Shown here: piece by piece, positions 33,410-52,060 of the stretch
Position numbering within the stretch: position 1 is the first letter of the stretch
Layout: the number at the start of each line of letters is the position of its first letter
Assembly: GCA_029706075.1 (NCBI GenBank)
Contig: JAINUG010000073.1
Coordinates: forward strand, 144,501-208,500
Reading direction: 5' to 3'
Source of the DNA: Aldrovandia affinis
Taxonomy: Eukaryota > Chordata > Actinopteri > Notacanthiformes > Halosauridae
DNA length: 64,000 nt
The notes under the pieces: generated by a model
Databases searched by the model: none
What the model saw: only the letters and a program-made list of their open reading frames with translations
What the model was told of the DNA's origin: nothing
Program-made: the position numbers and the translations under genes

Positions 33410-34861
33410 CGCCGGCCGCCTGGAACGGACACTGCACGTGCACAACGAAGTCGAGGGGAAGGGGAAGGGACAGGGCGACAGTGGTTATAAATCCACACAG
33501 GGAAACACAGGCAGGCAATCTCCCTGATCCTGAAACAAACACCAACAGCAACACTGTCTCAGGGAGCGTGTGCGCAGAGGATAAGACCGTAAGCCAATTA
33601 TGAGTTGTTATTACATCCCTCTTCCCCAAGCTGAACTACAGTGATGAGTCTTACATAAGGAGAGTCGGCAAGGAGTCGAGGGAACGGAGCGTGACCCAAA
33701 ACCAGAACGATCCTGAATCTGGAAGAATCATACTTTATTTCCCAGCTGATGTGTGAGCTACGCCTAAAGCATTTTAATATTTCGTTTATTTATTAGGCCT
33801 AGCTTCTGTTTTTTTCCTCAAGCATTGGGTCCTTAGGTAGGAAGGTATGCTTTTTTTTCCTCCTAAAAAGTGACACACACGCTGGTCGTGTACGTTTCAG
33901 AATTATCCATTTAAAAAATATAGAAAATAGCATTAAAATAATGTTTAATTCAACAGTGGTGGAAAATGTACAATTGAAATGTCTTGGGAGGTGGGTGTGT
34001 GTGTGTGTAGCAGAGAGGGAAATGGATTGCATTTCCGTCTGCGGTGGAGTTGAAACACTTTAATGGCTTCAAGTTTCTGCAGTTGTGAGGGGGTGAGGGC
34101 AGAGAAGATTGGGATGCAATCTCCCCCTGCTCTGCTCCCGTTAATCTAACGCATTTCAAGACCTCAGAAATTCAACACATTATACAGCATCCCGCTTGCA
34201 CCACATTTATTCTGTTTACCAAACTCCTTCCTTTTATTTTAATCTCAGAAACCTGTAATTTATTAACACATTATATAGTCAAGTCATATCGTGTTAAATT
34301 TAAGTATCAGAGCAAAAATTACATTGTTTCATTCCAATGTATTGCATTTGTATCTTTCCCATGAATCCTAGCATGAGGTTCAGAATGTAATGTTCTCGCT
34401 GGAAGGCCAATGTGCATTAGAAATAGCCAACCTCATAACTAGGCAAACGTCATTCCAGTGAATGACCAGAAAGACAAGGACTGATTGATTCGCAATTTGT
34501 CTCATCTTCATTTAAGACGTTCTCGTGTCGGTCACGTTTCTCTTGGCATGTACGGTCATAGTGCGTATGTGAAACAGCATTTATCAATGTAGCTATTTAT
34601 CACGTATCCACCACTACATCCGGGACCCTGGAGATGGTGCTGCAGGAGAAGATCTGTCAATGGACCCTATTGAACCGCCTCACTGGGATCGGCTGTTTCA
34701 AAGCGTCCATGAGGAAGTGGGGTGCGGAAAGCAGCATTTATCAACCTGTCCCCTGTTTAGACCACCTTCAGAGGAGGGGCTCTTTCTAGTGGGTCCAGAG
34801 TGGTGGCTGAGCGACACCAAGTTGGACATCTATCACGAAAGAAGGAGAAGAAGAATGTAGC
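33410..34861. other. upstream region of the dnm1l-like gene; no gene seen
   Basis: Mostly AT-rich unique DNA. Just upstream of the start codon lies GCCGGCCGCC, and a CAG|GC acceptor-like site sits 10 bases before the ATG (minus strand), so a further noncoding exon may exist. No promoter element could be fixed. Confidence 0.4.
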
Positions 34862-35783
34862 TAGGTAACTGACAAAATAAAGGAAACGCCAACATAAAGT
34901 GTCTTAATAGAGTGTTGGGCCACCACGAGCTGCCAGAACAGCTTCAATGTGCCTTGGTATTGACTCTACAAGTGTCTTTCAACTCTTTTGGAGGGATGCA
35001 ACATCATTTTCCATGGGAAATTCCATCATTTGGTGTTTTGTTGATGGGGGCATTGTCATCCTGGAAGAGACCACTCCCATCAGGATAGAAATGCTTCATC
35101 GTGGGATGAAGGCAATCACTCAGAATAGCATTGTATTTATTGCCATTCACCTTGCCCTCTAAGGGGTTTAGTGGACCTAAACCATTCCATGAAAATGCAC
35201 CCCATACTATAACAGAGCTGAATGTGTATTTTTAGGTGTAATGCGGGGGTTATTCATGGCAACTCGACCTTAGTATCCCTCTCTGTGGAGTTATGGACAG
35301 ACTGAAACTAACAGCTCATGCCCTAGATTGATATTTGCTGTCAACTGATTGAGTTGCTCGTCTGTTTTGCCTTGCATCTCAAACAAATTAATGGACATCA
35401 TGGTCAAGGAGTATATGTGCTTTCGACCAGATTCCCCCAGTTGATGATGTCTTTCCCTCAGACTTCCATGCCAAACATCACCTTAGCCACTGTTCCTAAT
35501 GAAACATCAACAAGCTGAGCAGTCTTCATCACTGAAGCTCCTGCCAAACATGCCACAATAATCACCCCTCTTTCAAAGTCACTGAGATCTCTTCTCATAG
35601 CCATGGTAGCCAAAACAATGGCCAACTGGGCCTGCCCAGCATTTTTATACATGACCCTAAGCATGATGGGATGTTAACTGTTTAATTAACTCAGGAACCA
35701 CACCTGTGTGGAAGCACTTGCTTTCAATACACTTTGCATTCCTCATTTGCTGAAGTGTTTCCTCTATTCAGTCAGTTACCAGT
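34862..35783 (-). mobile_element. Tc1/mariner-superfamily remnant, transposase gene broken
   Basis: Left end GGTAACTGACAAAATAAAGG and right end TTTCCTCTATTCAGTCAGTT, then ACC, form degraded terminal inverted repeats. On the minus strand near 35460-35600 the frame RRDLSDFERGVIIVACLAGA followed by a helix-turn-helix-like stretch matches the N-terminus of Tc1-type transposases. The C-terminal part (35070-35160) is shortened by internal deletion. Related pieces lie at 48.9-49.3 and 60.6-61.1 kb. Confidence 0.75.
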
Positions 35784-38700
35784 ATGTGTGTAGCGGATGG
35801 GCTCAGTAAGCACCCGCTGCCGAGTGACGTGGATAAGAGTACGATTAGTTCCCGGAGTTGGGGACTTGAGTCTTTAGCTCGGCGAGCTTAATCGCTCTCT
35901 TGTGGCGTCGGAGATGCCGTCAGTTCGAAGCGGGCAGAACCAACACTCACATGTGCACTCCTTAATGTTAAGCCTAAATCGTTTAAAAATGCAGTCAGTT
36001 TTTTTCAGGGCAAACAGAGTGAATGAACCCTGATGCTTCGTAATTAATTGTTTGCATTTGCGATAGCTGTCATTAACATGACTGTCTTGTGGTCATGCTG
36101 CAAAATGTCTTTGGTGCGAGATTTCACCGTCTGACTGAAATGGACTCGATGCCGTGTCATAGTTGGGCGATTTACCTCTGTGGTCAATACAAATATTGCG
36201 ACCTTAATTATTTTAACGACGATCGGTTATCTCGCCCGCAAGCCAAATTAGCTTCTTGACCTTGGGGAAGCAGATGCGACTGAGCTATGCGAACCTCTGC
36301 AACACATCCCCGTTATCCCGTCACTCACAGCGAGACAACCAATGAGAGGAGGGTAAATATCACAGGCAAATTAGAAACTTTTTTTAACAGGCTTTTGCTA
36401 TATCCAGCATCCGTTTTCTGTATTGCCCAATTCCAAGTCGCAAGTACTAAGCCGGCCCCAATTCGGAGAAAACAGACCAGCACTATCTTCCTCTGAAACC
36501 TGTGCGGCCAGAAGCCGATTCGGTTCCCTGCCGTCCACCTGCTGCTCAGAGGACCATAAATGTCGTGCACCTGGCGCATGCGCACCGCAGACGCGTTGAC
36601 CCCCAACAGAGTCAAACCCCTGCTGGTTTCAGAAAGGGTTTTGAGCCAAATATACGCCGCAAGCCACAGTCCGCACTGGCACGCTCACGGTGTGAGATTT
36701 AGGATGGAGAACCAGTACTTTTGGCTGGACCGTAGAGGCCAGAACGATTATTTTCTTATAAATCACAGCTACTATTGCTACTCGCTGGCGTACATATTTT
36801 TCAAAACCAAGAAAGGCGTGACACGATCCTATAATCGCACTGACCGCGCGGTCTTAAGGCAATCAACACAACAAACGGAGCCCAGAAAATTTCCGAAATG
36901 ATTTAGGAAACCATATCGGTATTGCTTCTCAACTTTGAAACAGAAACTTGGCGTACATCAGCCCAATAATAACAAGGAAACGAGGCACAAAACAAATGCT
37001 TTTAAGACATCGCCTTGATATTTTAATCTATCCTACAATTCTGTTTAAAACAATCGAATGTGCATTTTGCATATTTAACGCTGAGTGCTATTATTGTGCG
37101 ACTCGAGTGATAGTGTTCGTAATAAGCGCGTCAGTCGAGCGCTACAGCGAGAAGATACCGTTTAATCGCCAAGAGCTAGCGAACCTTATCTTGTCAAGCC
37201 ATGCGACTTTAGCTGCTGTGGTATGCAAATACCTCAGGCTTTCTGCCAGCTTTCGTTTACTTTCGTCCTCATTTGTGTGCCCCACCTGGTGCGCGTCCGA
37301 AAATAAAGAAATGTGCCCAGGCCCTGTTATAATAAGATACTCAGATAATCACTTTCTGGAAGTAGAAAGCAGAAGCGATTAGCCAACTTGCTGGCCACCC
37401 TACGCCTCTCGCAGAATAAAAAAAGCACGCAATTACTGACTGAGTCAATGCATTCGTTTACGGTCACCTGCCTGAGGCCGACCCCCAGGGGACTGACGAA
37501 GTGTTTTGATCAATTTGCCAGCTAGCTACGTCAACACCACGGGCTGTCAAGATGGCTATAGCGACACGAGTCACACCGCTATCAATTCGACACTGTTGTC
37601 ACAAGGCATCCTCCCTCATTTAGCTACCTGGCTAAGGAAGCAGATGGGTTTCTTAGCTAGCACATCGACATATCACAAATACCATAAATAAAAAGTATAT
37701 ATGGCTAGGTGGCTAGGTGGCTAAGACGTTAACGGGTTAGGTATCCATCATATTAACTGGCCAGCTGAGAACAAGCTGCCGCCACCTACTCAGTTGAGTA
37801 TGGGTGTGTATGCTATACTAATGTAATGTAGCAAAGCTAGCTATATGGACGGAAATTAAATAAGGAGATAATGAATTGAATGAATTAACTACTTCCTCTC
37901 ACCAAAAAAGACACCGCAGCGAATGTCCGTCTTTATCCTAGACGACGGTGTTCACTCCATTATTCCTTAGGAAATAATTTTAAAATAATCATAAACGGCT
38001 GCAGCTATTTCCCTTCCAATTGTAATTTCCCATCCTAGTCTTCTTCTAATCAATTTGTGCTACTAATACGTCAACACACCGCACTGCTGCCACCTACAGC
38101 ACCGGTGGACATCTGATCTCAACGAGAAACGTATCACCGGCGTGACGTCGGGCTAAATATAATTAGGTGTAGGGTCGAGCTCATCCGCAAGGCATCCCAA
38201 ATCACAAACCATGTTGGTAAATGTAATCGTTGTATGAAGTTGTACTGTAGAAGAAAGAGTCTGTTGTAGTAGATATTGGGCTTTACAATATAAGTACAAA
38301 GTAGGATTTTCTCAACTTTAGGGTGTAGCAAATCTGAATACAGCCAAGGTCTACTATTAATTATCCTCTTATAACAGGTTATCCTTCTGAAAGATAAACC
38401 AAGGGAACAAGGAACAGAAGACACCCAAATGGCATACATGTATACAAATATAAGAGAAATGTAAATTAAATTATTAATTATTATTAAAGATTTTATCACC
38501 AGATTAATTGATGGGTTAATTGAACAGTAACTGGTGGAATCAGCCCGCAAGTCAAAACTAACTCCAAATCAGATTTAAGATTATATAGGTTTCTTAAATA
38601 GGTTACAAACGAGACATTAAACAAGAAACACAAATAATACATCAACCTATCATACATTCAATCAGATCATACACTCACTTGAGAATGTAGGCTCACTACT

Positions 38701-40785
38701 TATAATTTACTAAAAATAATACATTAAACAAGCAATTAAATTGAATGCTTACCAGCAAAAAGAGAGAGACTGGATGACACCAGACCTTACCAGAGAATTA
38801 TCTTGCCAGAGAATACCCAAGGAACAAAAGAAAGTTTGGGAAAAATGAAAAATGGAACACGCAAAACCAAGGAACCACCATAAACAAAAGACTCTTCTCC
38901 ATATTGAAACTGAAACCAAACTCAATCCCTCCTCTCCTGGATATAATTACCTCAATCAGCAGGGTACAATCCCGATAGGGTGATGAGCTAACACCACTAA
39001 AAAGGTTGGATTCATTTATGGCAAGGACTGGCTTATCTAAATAACTGATACATTTAAGTTAATAAGTTACTTTCTTCCTTCTATAAAGTAACTCTAGGTT
39101 TTCAAAAGCGCCATTATATTGCTTAAAGTCGTTTTGAAGGTGACCAAACAAGAATATGTTATGAGGTCATTCTGTTTAGCTATTGAATACCTATTGAACA
39201 AAAATGGGTAATATACGCCTACTCCTGCTTTCGATTAATAAAAATGTTGTTTGTAAATAATAATTGTCAAGTCCAACCAGTAGTGAAATTTCTATTTTCA
39301 GGCAAAGATTATCGCTACCACATAAGGCTAATTGTAACACGAGGCCCTCCGCTTATCTGGGGTAGCCTGGAAAATGTCAATTCCAAACTGGGAAGCCTCA
39401 AAAAAACAATAGCTTAATTGGGATTAAGACGTTCAATGCTCAATGGAGCATCACAGATTCAAAAGTCATTAATAGGGAAGTCCAAATGAGCAAAGTGTTA
39501 ACCCTCTGGGTCACACTGATCAGGCTGGCTCTGATAATCTACATACATGGGTGCTCTGGTGTTCCTTCCGAGGAGTAATAAAGCCTGTCACTGATAGGGA
39601 ACACCAGAACAGCCTACATTTGTTTATGTATAATAGGGCAACCAATGTGTCCCAAGGAGTTCTCTTTGATGTTTGGGGGGAGTGGAGAGAGCGAGGGAAC
39701 AGACACAAGTTGTAGATTTAGGCTAGAGAGAACAGACCACTTTGTTACAATGAAATATTGAACCAATAATATAATAACATACTGTCCCTTTGTCATATAC
39801 CATATTCTAAAACTAAGCATCCAATATAACTCAGCAAAGAAGGAAACACTAAAAAAAATCCTATTGTTTTATTGTTTCCTCTTAGAAATCTAGGTAAACA
39901 CATCTTATGAAATCAGAACTGACATTTGAAATTGTGCTCATGTGACTGGGGCTGTGTCAATAGTTGATGTTAGGAAACATTTAGAGCACAACTCCCAAAT
40001 TGTGTACTGCATCCACATCATTCACCACAACCTTTTTTATTATGCTCTGTTTGCAAAGGCATACACATTTTGATTTATTTCCCTATTATAATAACTACCA
40101 TAAAATCATACATTCCTGCTCATTGCTTTCTCAATCTTGATCATTTTATTCACAGGCAAACATTATATAGGCAGGTATAGGTGATACCACAGCTAGACTC
40201 TAAAAACAATGTTTTTTGACACAAAACGTCAGCAGTTGTTGGGATGCTATCAAATAAAATGTAAGTCACTGGATTCCAAAAGTCATTGTCTACTCCAGGC
40301 TATTCATTCTGCTATCCTTTAAAAAGTTGGTGGTGTGGACAGGCAATTTCCTCTTAGTAAATACATTGGCACTGTGCACCATCATGATTACCTGCATTAC
40401 TGGCAAGGTGATGCTGAAGCAGCAATAGTCAACCAATGAGAATAATTATATCACACAACCTGATAAAAAAATCCTGACATTGTTCTCTTTCTCAGGATTC
40501 ACCCCCTATGCCTGAATTGTCACAGACTGTTTCATTCTAGGTCTTCAGGGTTGCTGAGTCCTTGAGATTATCGCTGGTGTTCTGAGGCCTCAGAATGGCC
40601 TGTGCACAAGCCTACAATGAGATCAACCGAGGATATACCCTCCCAATGGGATACTCTGCTCAGAGGGTAGAAGGCTCACCTTGAAGGCTCACCCACTTAG
40701 TTAATGAATGGCTTCTTCCAGCAGTCCTAGCGATAGCTGTGGATACACTGTCCCTCCAGGTAGAGCTGGAGGGGAGGGAGGGGGT
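35784..40785. other. intergenic, no gene recognised
   Basis: AT-rich, mostly unique DNA. A GC-rich pocket at 36.45-36.70 kb holds GGCGCATGCGCA, a consensus NRF1 site, at 36573-36584. Open frames of 60-144 codons occur (for example 36948-37382) but resemble no family I know and show no exon-like borders. Confidence 0.4.
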
Positions 40786-41154
40786 TCAAGGATTCCTGGA
40801 ACCCTTGCGGGGACATCTCATGTTTGCGGTTGTAATCAGGTGAGTGCTGTATGGAGATGACGAGTGGGCTTGATTCTCCATGTGTGAGTCTAAGATAATC
40901 CTCTTCCTTGGCTTGACCTTGTAGTCAATGATCTTTGCCACCACTAGCTCCTGGTGTGAGACCATGGTCTCCAGTTAGTTAGGAGAGAATGGGATGTACT
41001 TCCTCAAGTCAAAAGAGCCCTTCTTGTCTTTAGTCTGGCCCTCTGTATTTTCTGATAGGCTCTTTTTACTGAATGTAAACTTCTGAGGGTCATAACCCTG
41101 AGCGTTCTTGATCTGCCAGGGATGCTTAAATATGCCTTTACGCTGATGATACCA
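40786..41154 (-). pseudogene. decayed coding-like segment, family not recognised
   Basis: One minus-strand frame runs 123 codons with a single internal stop (TAA at 40977-40975). It reads like real protein: WYHQRKGIFKHPWQIKNAQG, DPQKFTFSKKSLSE, GSFDLRKYIPFSPN, stop, LETMVSHQELVVAKIIDYKV, KPRKRIILDSHMENQ. I do not recognise the family. Either an old exon or retrocopy, or a chance open stretch. Confidence 0.35.
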
Positions 41155-41419
41155 TTATATACACGGCCAGACCAATCCTCCCTGATATAGTCTATAACTG
41201 CCATTAGTGACCTACGGCTTCTTCTGAACTCTGAATTTAGTTATTCTTTTTATTTCTTACCCCAAACTGACCACTATCACTCACATTATTTTACAGTCAA
41301 CACTACCCCCAGTACCATAGTTCCTGGCTAACTCTAACTCTGCACTCATTCAAATCATATAACTTAATCAGCAATACTAAGGCTAAGGTGAAAAGCACAC
41401 TTTGTATTCTCCACCATAA

Positions 41420-41765
41420 ATACTTTTTTATTTTATTTTTGTTTCTGATTTTCTCCCATTTTCTCCCAATTTAGTAGCCAATTACGCCTCTATTTTCCAT
41501 GTCAATCCTCCCCTTGTATTGTGAGTTCGCTGCCATAGCCCTGTGACCGGTAGTGACAAAGGCAAAGTATCGTCTCCTCCAAGACGGCACTCGCCAGGCC
41601 ATCGACCGTAACCCGGTACTACAGAGCCACTCCTGTGCGCAGCGAACATCCTGTCAGCTTCCCTCCCCCTCCCTGGGGCGGACAGCCAATCGCCGCCCCG
41701 GTGGCACTCCCGGCCGGAGCCGACTTTGGCGCGACCGGTGGGATCGAACGTTGTAACCGCTGGAG
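41420..41765 (-). mobile_element. SINE family B copy
   Basis: Tail TCTCCCAATTTAGTAGCCAA, centre CTGGGGCGGACAGCCAATCG, and a truncated head ending GTTGTAACCGCTGGA at the right. Confidence 0.8.
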
Positions 41766-41769
41766 TCAA

Positions 41770-42580
41770 GAACAGTTTCGCTGAAAGCCATCCTAGCTGG
41801 AAGTACAGTTCCAGGTGCTAGGAGCAACCACATAGTTAAACTAGGACCCTGTAGGTAAATCTGTTAGCCACAATTCAAAGGTAGCAATAAAACAATCAGT
41901 GCAGAAAATAATGCCTAAGCCTAATACAATACATAAACAAGTAGACATGTGTAATACTAAGCAGATATCACACCAATACCACACACTCAAACTGGCTATT
42001 CCTGAAAGTTGTCCCGTTGCTGCTCCATGCTACGTTCCAGTTCGCTGCAGCAAATGATTGGAATTCATTGCAGCAGAAACTGTTGATGAACACATTAATC
42101 CCTTTACCAATTTAAAAAAAAAGTTATGTTAAATCAATTTCATTATGCCAGACCAAATATGAGATAATAATATTATTGGAAAATGCTGAGTTATAATCTG
42201 TCAAAAATATACATTTTAATTCAATTTTAATATCAAAAATTTCACACCATCTTTCATACCAGATTTTGCATTAAAACTATTTCACAACATTTTTCCTGAA
42301 ACAATAGCTCTTTTACCACCCTGTATGTGATACAATTTCAGATATAAGATGATTTTACTGTAAACTTTTGATTTATGATCTTTCAAAACGGGAACGTTTT
42401 CATTATAAATTCAAACCAATATTTTATTACTTTAGCAACTGTTCATTTTTAAGTACAGAATAAAAGTGCAAAATTGAGCTTGTGCCTTTCTGGACAAAGC
42501 TGTTTGAACCCTTGACAATTTACTTAAAGTACTATAAAAATCTCAATGTCTATGCCAGAAATTCAACCCTTTTCACAGCA
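41770..42580. other. AT-rich intergenic stretch, nothing recognised
   Basis: No repeat family or exon could be supported. Confidence 0.4.
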
Positions 42581-42587
42581 TTCCAAT

Positions 42588-42754
42588 TCATTTACATTTT
42601 TAGACATTTAGCAGACACAGCTGGATATTTTGTTACTGAAGCAATTCAAACTAAGTACCTTGTTCAAGGGTACAACAGCAGTGCCCCACCTGGGATTTGA
42701 ACCTGCAACCTCTGAGTTACAAGCCCAGGTCCCTAACCATTACACTACACTGCC
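42588..42754 (-). mobile_element. SINE family A, internally deleted
   Basis: Retains GCTGGATATT, TACCTTGTTCAAGGGTACAA and the head (ATTACACTACACTGCCA) but lacks the hairpin sequence between TTAGCAGACA and CAGCTGG. Confidence 0.8.
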
Positions 42755-42759
42755 AATCC

Positions 42760-44700
42760 GTCTGTGAGTGTGTCCTTAGTTGTCTTCCCACTCTTACTGT
42801 CTGTTTACCCATTTCTCTTTCACAGTTATTGGGCTGTCTCACGTGGGAAAGGTTGGGCAAGTGCGTTTTACTGTACAACTTTTCTTTCTCGTCATTTGGC
42901 AGACTCTCCTATCCTTGTTGTAGGTTGTAGGGGATACTCGTGCAGTACAGAACAAACAGCTGACACTAGTGCATTTCAATCGGCCTGCAATTTCAAACAG
43001 CTCCTAATAAAATACAGTCAGCAGGTTGTTTATTTGTTCAGGGCATGTGACGGAATCCGTCAGAAGTCATCAGAATTGAATGACTTCTCTGTAGTTATGG
43101 CCACTGGTCTCCCATATTTAGGGAATTTTAAAAAATGCATGGCATATGTTTTTACAAAGTTTGCTGATGCTTCAGACAACCAAAAAGGTTTTAAAAATCA
43201 CCAGAACCCAAAAGGATACATTATTTTGTCAAGCAAGCTAAAAGTACAGAGAACCTAGGTAAAGACTTCACATATTAGTTTAGGACTGGCATCAAACTTG
43301 TTAGGATAATAATTCAGTTATTCTGACACCCTACCTCCCCAAACCTTGTTACACAACTCATTTAATCAGTACACCTGAGATTAAATACGCCTGCAATGAT
43401 TCACCTCAGAGTATTCCAAACTATCAATTACCGTTTTCCTGCAAGACATGACATTCAAGTCAAGTCATGTCAAGTATCTTTATTGCCATACCAACCGCAA
43501 AGGAATTTGTTTTGGTGAAGCTCATATAGACAACAATACATGGAAAGCATTACAATACCAACAATACAATATCACACAATAGTAACACTATCACATATTA
43601 TCATACATGTACACATGTGCTAGCCCCTGTCCATAATGTAATAATATAACAAAGAGCTGGCAACTGTCAGTTCATGCGATTGGTGTATAAAGCTTTTATA
43701 CAGCAGTTTTTACAACCAAACATGTGATGTTTAGCCCACCAGCTGTCCATTTAAAGTGAGGTATGCTGAGGTCTTGACAATTTACTTGGTATTCAATTGA
43801 AGATTTTGATAAATATTTTAGAGGAGGAATTCACAAGCCTCTTTCAATTGTCAAGGGTGGTTCATGGAAAAAGCCATGAAGTGGGAACAGCTGTTTGTTT
43901 TGCTGACAGTGTAGTTTCGCACTGAGGTGAGTCATCTGAGGACAGTGTCATAAACAGGTGACTTACTGGTGTGCAAAACTTGTGTAAAGTCGTTTAGACT
44001 GCAGAGAAGAGTGAAACAATGTTGAACATTGAGAAGCAGCCCCTTCAAAACAGCTCCCTTAGCTTTTGAGATTTGTGTTGGCGTGAGTACACAAGTGTAC
44101 CATTCATCCCGAAGGAGAACTGTAACCATCGAGTGTTTAATGTCTACCTGGATACGTACGATGGTGAGTGCGACTACAGTGGAGTTTGAGCCTATGAGGA
44201 GAGTGGGAGGAGTTGAAGGTGAAACGTAGACAATAGCTTGTTCAGCTCGGCGTTGGTTGTGTAACGTTAATGTTGATACAGTATTACTGTAACGTTGTCT
44301 GAACGTTATTCTAGTTTGGTGGGTAAACACATCCATACCTATGTATCTTTATATTTAAAAAACGACTTTTAAGTCCAAGTACGCCAAACGAACCATGTAG
44401 ATAGCCTATGTTAGATCAATATGAGTCAATACGTTTCTAAACCCTTTTGAAATAGATTGTGCTGAGAGTAGTGCATTGTATTGAACTAAGGGGAACGAAA
44501 AGTTCCTAAAAACACTTTCAATCATGTCTGACCGCAAAGAGGAATTAGAGGAACAGAACTTTACCAATCGACATATTGGCCCAAACTAAATGGCCAAACA
44601 ATTGATCATTTGATAATGCCAAACCAAACAATTGATAACTGAACGAGACCCCTCCTCTAGTTTATCTACCATTGTGTCATCTCTGAGCTGAAATGGCGAT
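42760..44700. other. intergenic stretch upstream of rab7a; no gene recognised
   Basis: Includes a repeat-like segment at about 43454-43620 (AGTCAAGTCATGTCAAGTAT, CTTTATTGCC...) of a type common in teleosts; otherwise unique. Confidence 0.4.
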
Positions 44701-44799
44701 ATTTTCCTCGCACATATTGCGGACTGCGGGGACTTTCCGTGGCAAATGGGAGGGTTTTCGTCCCACAGCGTCAAACCCTCGTGACTCTACAGCAGCCAT

Positions 44800-44989
44800 A
44801 TTGGGCCACAATCACAGTCAAAACAAGAGCGGATGTTGCCATCGGTGATTTTAGGCAGGTTTTTCTTCCTTCTCTTATTTTAAACCAATATAGCCTGCTA
44901 CCGGCCCCGCTGCAGCTGAGAGAAGCTAGCCGCCGCGGTGAGCTGCCATCTCCTCCTGTCACATAAACGCAGCGCCGCTGATTTTGTCG
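44800..44989 (+). other. rab7a: candidate noncoding first exon of rab7a
   Basis: A GC-rich patch ends at a donor GTCG|GTGAGTTT (last exon base 44989), about 950 bases upstream of the acceptor TTTTTCAG|CTCCTG (exon start 45942) that precedes the start codon. A noncoding exon 1 is usual for RAB7A. The transcription start is not determined. Confidence 0.55.
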
Positions 44990-45957
44990 GTGAGTTTGTG
45001 CACAACATACACAGCTAGCTAACCCGATAACTACATTTTTATTCGTATTTGTGGCTAACCCCATCGAAAATATATTTGATCAACGCGTAGCTACATATCG
45101 ATCGCCGATTTTTTTAGGTGTAAAATCTATCTGTTTTCAATTTCAACGACAGCCAGTCTCAAACAACAAAGCGCTACGTTAGGTGGCTAACGTTAACATT
45201 AGCTAGCCAGCTTTCTTCGCACAAAACTGCTTGGCGTGTAACGTTATTGTGAAGTGTTTATGGGGAAATAACTTGGTGTGGCTCTGGCAATCTGTTATTT
45301 GAGTTCTAGACAGTGGTTGCCTTAGTGTCAAATGTATTTGCTTAGTGTATACTAGCTAACTTGGCAAACATTCCCATCAATAATTGGCTAGCATTGTCTA
45401 ACAAACGTTAGCTTGCCAGATAACATATGTCAAGTCAGTATCAAGCAAGTTAACATAACTACATTAGCCTTGTTCTCAGCAAACGGCTTCATACGCTAGT
45501 TAGTTAACATTGTCTACTTGGCATTATATGTTGCATTTGCGTATGTAGCTAATAACGTTGGCATGCTATGCTACTTGGCGAAGGCATTAAGTTAGCTTGT
45601 AGGTTAACGTTAGTAGATGGCTAAATAGCGGGCCAATGTTAAAACAAAAGCATGACCCATAGGATGCTCCCTTAGGAAGAAACTTAACGATCGTTGGTTA
45701 GGAAAGTACTACTAACGAGAGTACCATGGGATATTTTGTATATTTTTCTTAACTATCCGCCTCTTTCTTATCCTTTCCCTTTCTCATTCTCGATGGTTTT
45801 ACAATGCAACTCAAAGTGACACTATAAATGTTTGCCAGGGTTTACAGCCACTGTTATGGCATTATGTAATGTCTTTACTTGTTAACGAACTCTAACTAAA
45901 GTTAACACATTGAAAAGGTCAATTCAACATGTCTTTTTCAGCTCCTGTAAATCCAGT

Positions 45958-50532
<4,575 letters not shown>

Positions 50533-52054
50533 GAGAGCGTGGAACGGAGGATGACGGAGAACGAGAGGGAGAGATGCTATAAGGGGAGGGGCAGGTTTAC
50601 AGGTGGACATCCCTGACATTTTTTTTCCCCTTTTGCCATGTGAGACTTCCAGGTGAGAAAACCCCCACAAAGGACGCAACTATCATTCCCCCCCCAAACT
50701 CAGATGTTCTGGCAAGAATTGGAAACACAAGGCAGAAAGAGAGAAACACTTGCATAGCTTTCACCTGCAAAGCATCACACCTTTGAGATCACTACTTCTG
50801 AAAACGTGATACACTTCCAATCGCAATTTTTATTATTGTTACGTGATTTTTTTGTTTGTTTGTTGTTGCTTTGTACGTAATCTTATTAGATGACGTTCTT
50901 TTTTTATTTTATCAACTCATGCTGTACCATGTCATTGTGTCTGAGGCAGCCATGCAAATTAATGATCATGGAGTGTCTATATCGCTCACCCTTCATTGTG
51001 CCTTTCATCTTTCTAGTTTTTGTTTTTCTGTTTCGGATGCGTTTTGTCGTCATGGCTGGCGGAACTGCGATCCTCTTTATAAGTGCTTTGCATCACCTGT
51101 ACTTTTCCGGCTGTACGCACTACAGTAGTGCAGTCCTTGTTTAATCTGATCATGTTTCTAGGACAATCATGTACTGTAAACAAAACATAATTGTTGGGAA
51201 AGAGACTTATTTGAACAGCGCCGATGGTCGTATGAGATTCTGACCTGGCGATTGTCCTCGGGAGGGAATGGGACCGCGAAGATGGCATGTACGATATTAC
51301 AGTGGAGTGCTGGCTGGGAGACTGACTAAGGAGAAAATGGAAGTGAAAGGCCGATCAGGGGTGTCTAGGAAGGGGGACCCAGTGAAGGCAGTCCAGCACC
51401 GTGGACAGCACCTGGACCGTTCAAGACCTGGCCCTGCTACGATTGGTCAGCGAGGCTAGCGTGTCCACCTGTACTGTAGCGATCACTTGATTTGAACCTC
51501 GTCCACTAGTGTGTGCAGCCCGTCTTCTTCTTACACTTCCCCTTCGGCGTCCACAGCCAGGTCACACCTGCGCGCTTTACCTCAGCCAAGAGCCATTGGA
51601 GAAAGGGTGTTTTAGGTCACGATCCAGCATCCTTCAGGATCACTCAACGCTGGACAACTTGGTCAGGCGCGAGCCTCGTCGGCTTGTCCAATACTGCATG
51701 TTTCCGCTGGGTGGGTGGGGGTGCAGGCAACCAAACGCAAGGTATTAAAACGTTGTCGACTCGAGCGGAGCCGAGAACGGAAGTGCCCCGCCACCGCTGA
51801 AGATGCCACGACTACCCCACACACGAACACACACACACACACATGGCCTGTCCTCTTTCGCCTTTATATATTTACACTATTAGTTATTGTAAAAAAATAT
51901 ATATATAAAAATCCTGATCGATTTTATATGTCTACATCAAACGAACAAAATAGAACCTTTAACCGTGTCGTATGCAGTAGTTAGAGACCCCTTATCTATC
52001 GGGCTGAACTGCAATGTTATATCTTAATATAATTTTCTCGTCGAAGCAAGTTAA

Positions 52055-52060
52055 AATAAA
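52055..52060 (+). other. rab7a: rab7a polyadenylation signal AATAAA
   Basis: First clear canonical hexamer after the stop at 50532, giving a 3' UTR of about 1.55 kb. Confidence 0.55.

Noticed and set aside
36948-37382. 144-codon open frame as a gene
   Set aside because: No recognisable family, no exon-type borders or upstream signal; compatible with chance in AT-rich DNA.
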